64,000 nt of DNA from Malachius bipustulatus (Eukaryota > Arthropoda > Insecta > Coleoptera > Melyridae), in the NCBI GenBank assembly GCA_910589415.1, contig OU342632.1, forward strand, positions 19,099,507-19,163,506, in the 5' to 3' direction. Position 1 is the stretch's first letter. Every line of letters starts with the position of its first letter. Under the pieces are notes generated by a model. It saw nothing but the letters and a program-made list of their open reading frames with translations. It was not told the origin of the DNA and did not search any database. Below, one piece after another: positions 9,993-21,520 of the stretch. Both the position numbers and the translations under genes were made by a program.

Positions 9993-12239
9993 ATGGCTAA
10001 ACAGTTGGATTACGTGTATCATTTAGAACCGGATAACGATTTCGAAGGAAAGTTAAGGAGGTTTCTCTACCGGAGTGTCACAATAGGTCAAACGCATCCA
10101 AAAACTAAAAAATATATGAAGAGTCAATTTAATGTCGGAGAGGGTATGAAAAAACATTTAGAATCGCCCACTATTATACATCCGTTCAGCTCGTTTCGGT
10201 GAGTGAAGTTATAAAAATGATTCTTTTTTTATTGTCTGCATTTTTAGACTTTGGTGGGACTTCATAATGATTTTTTTCGTAATGTTAATTCTGATAATTC
10301 AACCCCTTCAAGCAGCTTGTTATCTATTTGAAAACTTGGATCTTGACCATGTTGACTCTGTGTATTATATTGCTACTGGAGCAGTATTCACTCTGAATAT
10401 CATCATTGAATTCAGGTCGGGATATTGGGACAATACACATCAAGTTGTGGTACTTAGTAAAAGGGATATCGCTATGTAAGATTTTTTATATTTTTGTTCC
10501 ACTTTATGTCTATGTCTGGAATAAAATTGGATGTGTTTTTTTCAGACATTATTTAGTGACATTTTTTCTGGTAGATGTGTGCATTGTTATTCCAGTAATA
10601 CCGTCCTGGGATAAAATGAAGGGAGGCCATTCTTTACTTATAGGCATACTACTTTTGAAGACTTCTAGCATTGTGAGAGGATTCAAGATGATGCAAGATA
10701 TTGTGATGTTCATGGAAGTAAGTTAATAATATCTACATTTTTCCTGAATTACAATTAAAATTAATAATTTGCATAAGTACCAAAATTTTTTGGCTAAACA
10801 AAATTTTCTGGCTAAACAAAATTTTGAATAAGTTATTTTTTAAAACATCGATTACGTACAGTTCAACATGAATAAATCTTCTCTTAAAAAGTTCAACTTG
10901 AAGATGCGAGTCTTTCCTTGAAAAGAAATTTTTTATATGTAAATGTAGCTTGCAGAGTGTTTTTTTTTTTACTTTTTGAAATCGAAAACTATTTTTCATT
11001 TCCAGATGGCAAATATGAGTTACTCTCTTCGAAGAATAGCTGAATTGATAATTTTTTGTATGTTATATGTTCACTGGCAATCATGTTATAATGTTTTCTT
11101 AGTCAACTTAACTAATGCTGAGTATGCAAAACGCATTTCAGCTAGGTAAGTGCCCTTCTAATCTAATCTAATAATTTTTGATTCTATTTTATGAATTATG
11201 ACAGAGACTGGTTAGGAGATGCAGGAGAAAACTCTATAAGCACGTTGAATCTTTGGGCGAATTTATTTTTTATTTGCACAAAAGTTTTTGCCCAAGCCGG
11301 AGTTAACGATGTGAATGTCATCCAGAAATTTTATATCCTAGAAATTTCCTCGTGGTTTGTGGCAAAAGGAGTTTTAATTTTTATCATAGGTGGGTTTTGA
11401 TATTTTGTTAAAATTGACTGTTATCGGTACCTACGTAAAAGAATCAAATTTTTAGCCAGCATGATGTTAGCGTTTAAGAGTAAAAGGATGTCGATATCTA
11501 AAAATAATGAAATGTTCTGGCACTTGGAAGTGTACATGAGAAGTAAGGGCATGCCCGATTATTTGAGAAATCGCTTGTTGGTATTTTACGAATTCAGATA
11601 CCAGAAAAGCTTTTTCCGGGAATCCGAGATAATGAACACCGTAACTGGTCAATTGAAACAGGTAAAAGTTAAAAATAAATAACAATCAATTTTTGAGGTA
11701 GTCCTTACTTGCAGGAAATGATAATGCATAACTGTAGAAAGCTTCTGGAAAATGTTTCCTTCTTCAAGAAAATGCCGTTGAATTTTCTGGCAAGAATAAT
11801 TACCAGAATGGTGGAGGAGGTTTACTTAACTAATGATGTAATTCTAAAGGCTGACAGTATTCCTACTTGTATGTACTTTATATCTAGTGGAACGGTTGCC
11901 GTGTATACAGCAAATGGTGAAGAAGTAATGCAGCAACAAATTATCGAGTTTATGAACACTGATCAATCAGTTTCATATATATTTCAGATAATGCATTTGT
12001 TGGAAGGAGACCACTTTGGAGAAATAGGTTTGGTGATACCCGGAATGAAAAGGATAGCCACGGTAGTGGCTACAGAACTGTGCGAATTGTTTCGGTTAGA
12101 TAGAGACGATTTCAAAATGGCAGTAAGCCCGTTTCCAGATCTTCTCACGCAAATGGAATCAATTGCAAATAAGCGCTTGGAAAAAACGAGAATTATAGAA
12201 GAGAGAGAGTACCAAATGGAAATCACCAACTCGGTTTAG
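9993..12239 (+). CDS. HCN/CNG-family cyclic-nucleotide-binding channel-like protein, divergent pore
   Basis: Predicted 532-residue membrane protein. Exons: 9993-10198, 10248-10475, 10546-10717, 11006-11145, 11205-11389, 11456-11661, 11715-11924 and 11988-12239. The N-terminal motif HPFSSFRLWWD matches the HCN pre-S1 signature (HPxSxFRxxWD). Hydrophobic segments correspond to S1-S6. A C-linker follows, then a cyclic-nucleotide-binding domain with EGDHFGEIGL and the phosphate-cassette arginine in KRIATV. Odd points: the S4-like segment has only scattered basic residues, and the pore loop (KVFAQAGVNDV) lacks GYG or the CNG-type filter. It may conduct unusually, not at all, or act as a regulatory subunit. 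The last intron (11925-11987, 63 nt) has no stop and is a multiple of three; removing it restores GEEIMHLLEGDHFG. Family assignment is firm; subfamily and function are not. Confidence 0.85.
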
Positions 12240-12270
12240 GTTTTGAGTTAATATTTTAAATAATTATGGC

Positions 12271-12276
12271 AATAAA
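12271..12276 (+). promoter_or_regulatory. Polyadenylation signal AATAAA of the channel gene
   Basis: AATAAA lies 32 bp after the stop codon in a T-rich context. A short 3' UTR is implied. Confidence 0.6.
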
Positions 12277-12339
12277 ATCTCAAATTTTGAGTCTTATTAT
12301 TATTAAGTACATTTCATGACTTAATGAATCATGAAAAAT

Positions 12340-12344
<5 letters not shown>

Positions 12345-12389
<45 letters not shown>
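12345..12389. repeat. (TA)n microsatellite
   Basis: About 22 uninterrupted TA dinucleotides between the channel gene and the thyroglobulin-domain gene. Confidence 0.95.
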
Positions 12390-12391
<2 letters not shown>

Positions 12392-12529
12392 CATATATAG
12401 TTCTAATCAATCAGATAATTTATGATTAGATAGATAGTTTGAAATCCTAAATATTTGTCTTATCTGCCATTATTCAATTGAAAGTAGGTAGGTACTATTA
12501 AAAATAAATGTGTCACACGCTTCAAGGAC

Positions 12530-15500
12530 ATGTATAACAAAATGAGTTTTATGGTGTTGTACCTTTTCTCTGTCTCTGTGTTAGTTTTTGTGTTGTGCCA
12601 GGACTGTTCAGAATTACCAAAAGTGATAACGGACTACAACAAAAAAGATTGTAAAGCAAAAGGACCAGAATATTATTATATCACTAAACAGGGACACTGC
12701 TTTCACACGTGTGAATATTACCCCTTAATAGGTAACATACATTGTTTTTGGGTTTTTTATTTTTATATACAATATTAAACTATTATTGCATTTAAATCTA
12801 CTAAATGAATAATTGTTCCAATCAAAATAAAAAGAAACGATTCCTATGAAGGAAAAGTAGCGTAGAGTTGTATTATTGGTAAAATTAAGTTTTCAAAGCT
12901 TGTGATTGGTTATATCGGGCTGAGATACTAATAGGTATAGCTTTATGAGTGGAGAGAAATGAAAAGTACACTGAACACTGTAAACGCAAAAGAGAAGGCG
13001 ATAGATATCCCAGTTGAATTACTTGCCAGCGATGTTGTCTAACCTGTCAATTTTTAATTAGTTTGTTGTGACACAATATGCAAATTGTTGTCGCTTCACT
13101 AATTTTTGTATCAACATATCCTCCATCCTCTCTTAATGCACATCACCTCTATATAGCTATCTTTTTCTGTGCATTTCTACATAATACCTAGCATCATTCA
13201 GCCAACACATAGGTAGATAGGTACTTTTATCTTTTATTTATAAGTTTCAACAAGAGGAAAGGAAATATTTTATTTTTAAATGCTTTTGGTGGTTGTTTTC
13301 TTGAGATGTTCGTGTTTCATAGAATACATTTTTTTGAAATTCTGTTAAAATGTCATCTCCATGAATAACTAATTTGGCAGAAAATTAAGTTTTAATCACT
13401 TTCAGTTGCCCAATTGTTCTGCCACCGTGATCCTTTTTTTTATTGAAAACAATTTCTTCTACCTTATGATCGAACTCTCATTAATGAGGAGTATTTTCAG
13501 TACCTTCACAAAAAATATTTATTCATCGTGCTCACACATCAAGTAATATTGCACTCAGCTCCAGTAACTATTATGGTTGATCTAATTATTATTTAAAAAC
13601 CTCATATCAAGTCGAGACAGGCATTTTACAAAATTCGTCTGATTTTATCCTTAATTATTCTTCAGGTCGCATGTGGCAATCGAAACATTATTTGATTACA
13701 TAAGTTTGCAATAAATATTTCCATCTATTTGATTATGAGCTATCTTACTAGCAGGAAACAACTGGTTAGGGTCGGCAAGGTTAGAAGTAGCATTGGAGGT
13801 ATTGGTGTTGGTGTCCCTCAGGGTACCATACTTGGTCCTCTGCTTTTTATAACATATATCGATGATGTATTTGAGTCCGCTATTGATTGTTGTTCAATTA
13901 TTGCTTATGCTGACGATACTACAGTTATCTGCAGGGCGGAAACTTGGGATCAGGTTAGAAAAAATCTTGGATTACAATTAGGATTATTGAGTCAGTGGCT
14001 TGTTGAAAATAGTCTATCTCTAAATGTAGATAAGACTGTCTGTATTACTTTTGGTAATTATGCTGATAGCGTACCTAGTACCTTTGAACTGAAAATTGAG
14101 GGAGAAACTATCAATAGAGTGGAGACTACTAAATACTTGGGGGTGGTTTTTGACATGTCCCTAAAGTGGAAGTCACATATAGGGTATATCGTTAGAAGGG
14201 TCAAGTATATTGTGTATGTGTTATCTAAACTGTCGAAAATAATGTCATCTGTAAATTTACTCTCTGTAATGTATGGACTCTATTATAGCATTGCCACCTA
14301 CTGTATTGTGGCATGGGGATCAGCCTGTGATAGTGTTATATATCCCCTTCATAGTGTGCATAGAAGGATTGTTAAAATATTATCTTCTTCAAATGTTGAC
14401 GTTAAGTTACCATTAAATATTGATCAGAAGTATATTCTGGAGTCCATTTCATTTCATTACAAAAAATTGAGTTATGAATTTACTTCAAGTACTTCAAAGA
14501 CTAGATATAAGTCCATCCCACTGCCTTCTTGTTCTAAGGAGGTTGGTAAGAGGAACCATGCTTATACGGCAGTAAAATTTTTCAATAAACTACCGAATGA
14601 ACTTAAAGAAATTGGAACTGCAAAGTATAAGAAAAATATTAAAGAGTTTATCAGAAAAGTTGATAAGATGGAATGAGGACAGGAAACAGTTACATTGTGA
14701 CTCTTGGAATTACAAGTATATGATTTTTTTTTACATTTTGGTGATCTAGTGTATCAGTTGAGTTTTTCTTTTTGTGAATTATTTGATTTATATACATGTG
14801 TTTTTTATTTCGTGGTTAATTAGTGTATTTGATTTTTTATTAGTCATGTATTCTTTTTTTGTTTGTATTTTTCCTTTTTCCGTTATGTTTTAAGTCTGGG
14901 CTGCGTATAGGTTAAATTTGTAACCTCTGCAGATATACAAATATGTCAAAAGATTTTTTTTTTTTTTTGTATGTATTTTTTGTACCTGGAAAGTAATAAA
15001 CTAAAAAAATATCAAATAATATCAAATTGCAAATAAATGAATAATAAAATTTCATAACATATCAGATTATAGTGAAGGGGACATACCTTGTGACACAGAT
15101 GATGACTGCACTCCTGGATATATTTGCTACGCAGATCCTGATGAAAGCACTTGTGGTCAACAACAAAACAGTAAGAAAACTTATACTCATTTTATTTGTT
15201 TAATATAAACATGGTTTTATTTAAGTTTCAATTTGTTTGGATCGGTGGGCGTACACAATTGATAATGAAAACTATTACAGTTACTACTGGAAGGCGGAAT
15301 GCGATGATTATGGTAATTGGAGCCCTGTCCAATGTAAAGGGGATGCATTATCAGGAAGGTAAAATTTAGTGGTCATTAAAAAAATTATGTTCTCAACCCT
15401 AACTTGGTAGAACCTCTGCATACTGATGATAAATAAAGCATTAACGTTTTAAATTTCTACTTTACATTCACGGATCATTAATAAATGTAATACGTGTTTT

Positions 15501-18500
15501 GCTGTTTTCAAAGCAGCATCTTCAGACAAATGCGAATTTATTTATTTACATGATTAATAAAATTAATTTATTTATTTTCATGAATAAATTTACGTTTGTC
15601 TGAAGATGCTGCTTTGAAAGCAGCAAAACACGTGTTACATTACTAACTTGATACAGATACCCAAAATTAAACATCTGAATTATAAAGTCACCAATCTATG
15701 CTGGCTGCTCCCTTTACAACACTCTACCTGCAAATATTAAAAGCTTATGCAGAAATCAATTTAAGAATACTATAAATACTATACTGTCCTCGAATACTTT
15801 CTACACATTATACGAATATCTCGTCTATATCGAAGATGTTCGGTGAATTATCTTGAGCTTTAGCTTACCGATATGAGCGCGGAGCCCTGCGGATGTTTCT
15901 ATGAAAAAAATTTCTGTGATGGTGATGTGACAGACTGATGAGATGGAAATAACCATTGAAATATCGATGTCTCTGTCTTCACCGTACCATTAGGGCGAAT
16001 GTGTCATTCAGAAAGCGTTATTGTTTTCCCTGCGGATGTCATCTACAGCTGCATTATCGCGTACAATATTTAGTGATATTGTTATGTTTTTTTTGTAAAA
16101 GTGTCTGATGTTGTGTGACTTTGTAAGATGGAACTATATAGCTATACATTGCTGGCTAAGCTTACTTATGTAGTGTTAATTTACTATTTTGATTATTGTA
16201 TGTGCTAATTGATGATGAGCCATGTAAATATAGCCCGTCCGAAATGTCATGAGCCAGAATCCTGGAAGTGTGCTACGTCACTATCTCGCAGATACCCACT
16301 TGCTACACGGGCCGGAAAGACAGTAGCGGTGCGTCTTTCAACAGTTCACGTTTATAGCTCTTGCAGTTAATTGGGCAAGTTTTTAAATCAATCGATTGCC
16401 TATGTGCATTAAGCAGTTCCCTCAGCAGTCCGTTCGTAAATTCATCACAATGTTCCACTGAAATCTACCGGGTAGTTTTTTATTTCGGCGCTGGAAACAA
16501 TTTATCTCCAGCAGATCCATCGGTCTTGGAGGTCGATGAATCCGCTGGATTCTGGATGAATATCAGTTATGTTTGGTTACATTTGGAAAATTGTTGACAT
16601 TTCCAGTTTTTTCTAATCACAAGAAATGAAAAATGGAGTATTTATTAGATCAAAAGTTGGTTGGACATAGCTCATCATCCTCTGAAGAGACAGACAGCGA
16701 AGATGACCTATAATTTTTTATAAATATGAACAAATGTAGATATAAACATACCAAAAATACAAATTACCTATACAGGGTGTCCGGTAAGTACCTCCTAATC
16801 TCTCGGGAGCATACAGGGGAGGTCAAAATAAACCTAGTCTGTCATAAAAAAAACATTTCTAAAGTGTCCCTAAACGGAGATACAGAGCCCCAAAATGGTA
16901 CCCTAAGATTTACTTTTTTGGCTCTAACTTTTGAACCGATCTGTATAATTTGATGAAATGTTAATTTTTTATAGAGGCCATAAAGACTCATTAAGGCATA
17001 TCAGAGTGGATGTTTAACGTCCTAAAGGAAGTCAGGAACGGACTTACCACCACAATCATTGTGTCAAAGTTTTGACACGTGTCATTTTACAGAGCTGAAA
17101 ACTTATTTTTTAAATACGCTGGTCATTCATCTTCACAAAAGGTACTCTTAAATTATTTCGATAAAACTAGCGGTTCTCAAGATAAATCGACTTTTATGCG
17201 AACTTTGATCAAGTTCCGTCAATAGCAATCCATTATGTAGGTAGGTTTATCAACAAGAACCTGATTTTTACCTGTTTGTGTTTAGCATTAGTAACTTTTT
17301 AGTGTTTCGCATACCTAAAAACCGATTTATCTCGAAAACCGTCAGTTTTACCGAAATAAATTAAGAGCACCTTTTTTAAAGATGAAGTATTATTAGACTA
17401 TTCAAAAAAAAATAGTTTTTAGCTCTGTAAAATGACACCTGTCAAAATTTTGACTCAACGAGTATGATGGTAAGTCCGTTCCTGACTTCCCTGACGACGT
17501 CAAACATCGACTTTAATATGGCCTGATGGCTCTCTGTGGCCTCTATAAAGTGTTTAAATTCCATCCAATTATACAGGTCGGTTCAAAAGTTAGAGCCAAA
17601 AAAGTAAATTGCGGGGCACCCTTTTAGGGCTCCATATCTCCGTTTGGGGACACTTTAGGATTTTTTTTTTATGACAGACTAGGTTTTTTTTGACCTCCCC
17701 TGTATGCTCCCGAGAGATTAGGAGGCACTTACCGGACACCCTGTATAGTAAAAATCGTTTGCCGCTATTCTCATGGTGATTTCAAGTCACATTTTAGACT
17801 TATGTTTCGTTGTTTATTACAATTATTCGAAAACTTCATCGAACAGTTCATAAATTCATCGAGAATTCGCATTCAATGGAAGCATCGATGACGTCACATG
17901 AAAACATATCGAATAATTTCAGCGATGTTTTTAAGGTTGCATTTAAAAACTTGCCCATTGCCATTTTTTCATACCCTGAATCTACGTTTCAAAATCCGCC
18001 CGCCACTGCTTACAAATATCAAGCCATGGCCTACCCCTACGTCTCTAGGAGAGAACGTTATCGGCTTACTCCTTTCTGAGAATTTTGGTTCATGAAATAC
18101 CATACGGGATTTATATTGTTTATACTTAAAAACAGTGAATAAAAGAATAGAATAGCTGTACTATATCCTGGGTAAAACAGATGAAATTTATTGCATTTAC
18201 TATTATAATTGGACACCTGCCCTTCTATCATAGCTATTGGTCTCATATCCTGAGTTACTTCCATTTAAAAGTAGGGTAAATCTATTCATGTAGTATTTTG
18301 AGTACCATGACAACTCTTTTATTATTTAATATTTCGGTGCCAGAAGGGAATTAAAATTCTATTTTCGTAAAACAGATTCAAAGGATTTTATGTTGTATGA
18401 TCTAGAAGTCTTTAATCAATTCGAAATAATGTTAGATTATTTAGAAAAAAATTACTGACCTTGTTCATTGATAAAGTTAATGTTAATAATGTAATAATAA

Positions 18501-20608
18501 CAAACCTATATGTATCTCTATATCAAAATTGATGGCAGAATAATGCAGGAAAATTAGGGTTTTAATTCTAAGAAAATCCGAGCATCAATTTTATGTAACA
18601 TTTATAGTATTTTGTAGTGTGCACCGTTTAGCTGCTAAATCGATTCGCAAAGACAAACCCCTTTCTCAAAATGCTCAAGGGTGGAGGTGCTGAAAAAGTG
18701 GTTCCGGGCTCCTTTAGGGTCCCCTAACAAAATGTTACATAAAATTGCTGCCCGGATTTTTTATGGATACCAGCCTTTTTTCCTAATTTTCTTGTATAAC
18801 TGACAGTACTAAAAAAGCAAGTTTAGAGAAGTAAGAATCAGAAACTTATGTTTGGAGAAACATTTTCTGCTTGGCGCTTCTCCAAAATGGCTCTTTTCCT
18901 TAGTACTGTCGGTTACTGCCATCCAATATTGAATCAAAGATATAAAATGTTGAATTTTATATGCTTTCCAGATGTTTTTGCTTTAGTGAAACTGGTCAAC
19001 GACTATATGGTCAAGCCTGGATTGATAAAGCAGAAAATATGACTTGTGGTAAGTGAAATATTTGAACATCGCATGCCTTATAATTTCACTCTAATAATAT
19101 GCTTTTGTTACTACTAATTTTTTTTAACGATTCTAGGTTGCAGTAGACGTAAATCAAATCTTGATAAAAATCAAGCCATGTCGTATAATACTTTTCATTG
19201 CGATTTCACAGGAAATTATGAAGAACTGCAATGCAATTCGGGAATCTGTTGGTGCGCAGATACTAAAACTAGAGATCCCGTATCTATTATACTGCCAGAG
19301 ACAGCCATGAAGAAACTGCCCTGTTGTAATTATTCCGGTTCTTTAATAATTGAAGTAATCAATTCAAACTAATCTATTTTCAGTCCACACCTCTAAAGAT
19401 GGAGACAAATACTTGCGACTTTGTGATAGTCAAAAATATGCTCAAAAACAAATCGAGCAAGCTTTCAAACAGCATGGAACAAGGACCGTTAATTTTGTGC
19501 GTTTAGATTGTGACTATGACGGAGGGTTTGGACCTTTTACTATTTCTGACGACCAGTAAGTCTTGTGATTCTAAATAAATTAATTCGCACATCAAAAGGG
19601 AAACTTTTTCAAAAACAAATTAGAGACTTCCAAAATTGTATTGCAGGTAATTAATAAAAGAAATCTTTTTAGGGCATTCTGTACTTGGAGAGATGGATCA
19701 AAAATTAAATCATACCAAAGTGCTCTATCTGCATATACAATCAATATGACTTGCAGTAAGTAATGTGCCCATTTATACAAAAAAAATTACAATTTAACAT
19801 TAATATACTCGAGAGTCATGCAGCGACAGTATATCATTCTTATTCATAGTTCATACATTGCAGACAAATTTAAGATATGAATTTATGGGAACATGGCCTA
19901 TATTTAAGTAGGCACTATACTTTTGTACTAGACTATCGCCCGTATTCACAAACGATGATAATTTCCTAAATAATTACGTAATTAATAATTATACCCATCT
20001 CACTCGCTGCTTATCTCCATCCCATTTATTTAATTATTTTCGAGATATTACAGGACAGAAACGCTTTGTGAACACGGGCCTAAGGGTCTCAATTATTATT
20101 ATTATTATTTTAATTTGAACATATTTACTAGATAATTGCTATTCTTCAAAAATTTTCACTGTTCGGTGTTTAACTTACAACCTTCAGACTATTGTCACAC
20201 ACTGGCATAACTCAGATCAGAAAAATAATTTTTCAAAACAATTCACATCCGGACCTGACCTCCGGGCTTGATGTTTTCTGCAATGGAAGAATTTGAATTT
20301 TTTCTGCAATGTTTGAGCTATGGAAGAACAATGAAATGAAGGACCCAGTTTGTGTCAAATAAATAAGACCTGCCCATTGATTAATTAAAACAATTATTTT
20401 TATTATAGACTGTGCCAGAGATGGAATCATTTACGAGAAAATTGGTAAAAGTCAGTGGCAGACGTGCAATATCACTGGTGATTATGAAAATGCTCAATTT
20501 GATTCACAAACTGGAAAATTCTACTGCATCGATGCAGATGGTTACAGAAACGTAGCTGACGAATTTTCTCAAGTAGATGCTGTTACCAGCTGTGCAAATC
20601 AAGGTTAA
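12530..20608 (+). CDS. Secreted cysteine-rich protein with thyroglobulin type-1 domains
   Basis: Exons: 12530-12731, 15066-15170, 15226-15358, 18972-19048, 19137-19325, 19384-19555, 19673-19755 and 20409-20608 (stop 20606-20608). All junctions are GT-AG and frame is kept. The first exon encodes a hydrophobic signal peptide ending near VFVLCQ, then a cysteine-rich start. Exon 2 has a compact Cys cluster (PCDTDDDCTPGYICY). The rest resembles thyroglobulin type-1 modules: WSPVQCKG followed by CFCFSETGQRLYGQ, then YEELQCNSGICWCAD, then further related Cys-rich units. Thyroglobulin type-1 domains often bind or inhibit cysteine proteases and occur in secreted or matrix proteins; the exact role here is unknown. 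Introns 1 and 3 are swollen by a non-LTR retrotransposon and by a hammerhead insertion plus palindromic elements. A further 3' exon after 20608 cannot be excluded. Confidence 0.8.
13719..15030 (+). mobile_element. 5'-truncated non-LTR retrotransposon (reverse transcriptase C-terminal half), in intron 1
   Basis: An open frame to 14676 encodes about 315 residues of non-LTR reverse transcriptase. It has GVPQGTILGPLLF (motif 4 region), the catalytic YADDTT box, and the YLGVVFD and LKWKSHI motifs downstream. It starts inside the RT domain, so the element is 5'-truncated; the endonuclease and ORF1 are missing. About 330 bp of T-rich 3' tail follow. Short near-identical sequences (TTGCAATAAAT near 13706, TTGCAAATAAAT near 15028) may be an imperfect target-site duplication. 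The clade is likely jockey/CR1-like. The frame is intact but cannot be autonomous. It lies sense-oriented inside the thyroglobulin-domain gene. Confidence 0.85.
15485..15646. repeat. Small palindrome, about 60-bp arms
   Basis: The left arm contains ACGTGTTTTGCTG and GCAGCATCTTCAGACAAA. The right arm is its near-exact reverse complement, separated by an AT-rich loop. It looks like a fold-back or MITE-type element in intron 3. Confidence 0.75.
15897..16027 (+). mobile_element. Solo hammerhead-ribozyme insertion with 12-bp target-site duplication
   Basis: A 131-bp insertion is flanked by the identical 12-mer CCCTGCGGATGT (15885-15896 and 16028-16039). From about 15919 it matches the 438-bp unit of the 7987-9472 array, with several substitutions. 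It ends at TTATTGTTTT, close to where the array also ends on its right side. The 5' end carries unrelated A-rich sequence. This is a second, older and independent insertion of the same family, inside intron 3 of the thyroglobulin-domain gene and in sense orientation. Confidence 0.8.
15921..15983 (+). ncRNA. Type I hammerhead ribozyme, copy E
   Basis: Core CTGATGA is at 15935-15941, GAAA at 15958-15961, and cleavage is predicted after C15971 of GTC. Stems I and II are intact (GACAGA with TCTGTC, GGTGA with TCACC). Stem III has one C-to-T change that turns a C-G pair into a U-G wobble. All catalytic positions are kept although flanking bases have diverged. Confidence 0.82.
16771..17745. mobile_element. 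Palindromic DNA element with TACAGGGTGTCCGG termini and TA flanks
   Basis: The termini TACAGGGTGTCCGGTAAGT are inverted over arms of several hundred bp, and the element is flanked by TA on both sides. It has no coding capacity. It is the prototype of many TACAGGGTG-ended fold-back elements in this window. The TA target suggests Tc1/mariner-like mobilisation, but no transposase is visible. Confidence 0.8.
18535..18810. repeat. Diverged palindromic element in intron 3
   Basis: Imperfect inverted arms: AATTTTATGTAACATTTAT near 18587 matches the reverse complement near 18730. Outer arms around 18550 and 18785 also pair. Confidence 0.5.
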
Positions 20609-20699
20609 GAAAAACCACCTGTATCTTTAAATTTAATCAAGGAACATATAATCCAGCTTGAAATCTAATTTATTCGACACCGTTTTTGTTTTTATTGTA

Positions 20700-21520
20700 A
20701 TTCAAATTAGTCAATTATATAAAGTTTATTTAAACAACTGACTGGCATACCAGTTTGCCCTAAGACACAGTATACAAAATATTGCTTAAAAAATAAGATA
20801 AAATTATTAATTGAAAATTATTGCAAAAAAAATTATTGTAATTTCGGTTTAAAACCAAAAAGATGATTCTTAAAATGTATGTTGAACTTTTTAGAATTTT
20901 GATTACAATTTCCATGTCTAAAGATTTATTTAATCCAAAAAATTTCCTAAATTCAATATATTTTTTAACTAAAGTTCCTCTAGAGCCGAAAAATAGTCCG
21001 ATAACTTCAACATTTTTAACTTGAAATTTGGATTTATAATGTGGTATAGTTGGCTCATAAATTTGACATTTTTCTAAGTGGACGTCCTCTGGTTGATTTT
21101 GGTGTTTTTCAAATCTTATTGTAGGGTCAGTTATGAATCCTCTATCCAGTTTTCTATCTATTGCCAAAATGTCAATTCTTCTGATGTTGTCTTCAATGGA
21201 TAATCCAGATATTTCTTGGTGTACTTCAAAACCTTTTTCCAGTAACGCATTCGCCAACATTTCTCTTATATCGTTGTGCCTTTTGATTCGTAAAGTTTCT
21301 CCGTAATGACAATATCCTAACACATGTGCAAGGGTTTCATACTCACTGCAATGTCTGCAGTGGTTTGTGTGGATACTGCGTCCGGGAATACTGCGAACTG
21401 TTGCTACATTGCATGTCATTTTAAGGCAATCTCTCCATTCTGAGCAGCTTAAGCCATTCTTTTTATAAATCCAGTTGTTAGCTACTTTTACTTCTTGATA
21501 TAAAATGGAATTATATAAAA
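20700..21520 (-). mobile_element. 3' fragment of an R2/NeSL-type non-LTR retrotransposon (restriction-like endonuclease)
   Basis: A minus-strand frame (21419 to 20760, readable upstream to about 21500) encodes the C-terminal end of an R2-like protein. It has the CCHC-type knuckle CRHCSEYETLAHVLGYC, then LRIKRHNDI and NALLEKGFEV, matching the region before the restriction-like endonuclease. An RRIDILAID segment is consistent with the nuclease core. The reverse transcriptase is missing, so this is a dead 5'-truncated copy. It lies between the thyroglobulin-domain gene and CFAP410, away from any rDNA. Confidence 0.75.

Noticed and set aside
11988..12239. A continuous last exon of the channel gene from 11715 to 12239
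   Set aside because: It is open, but the extra 21 residues interrupt the cyclic-nucleotide-binding domain and are bounded by GT and a pyrimidine-AG acceptor.
17898..18095. Open frames in intron 3 of the thyroglobulin-domain gene as an extra exon
   Set aside because: No Cys pattern of the family, and the exons on either side already join in frame to form a complete QC...CFC module.
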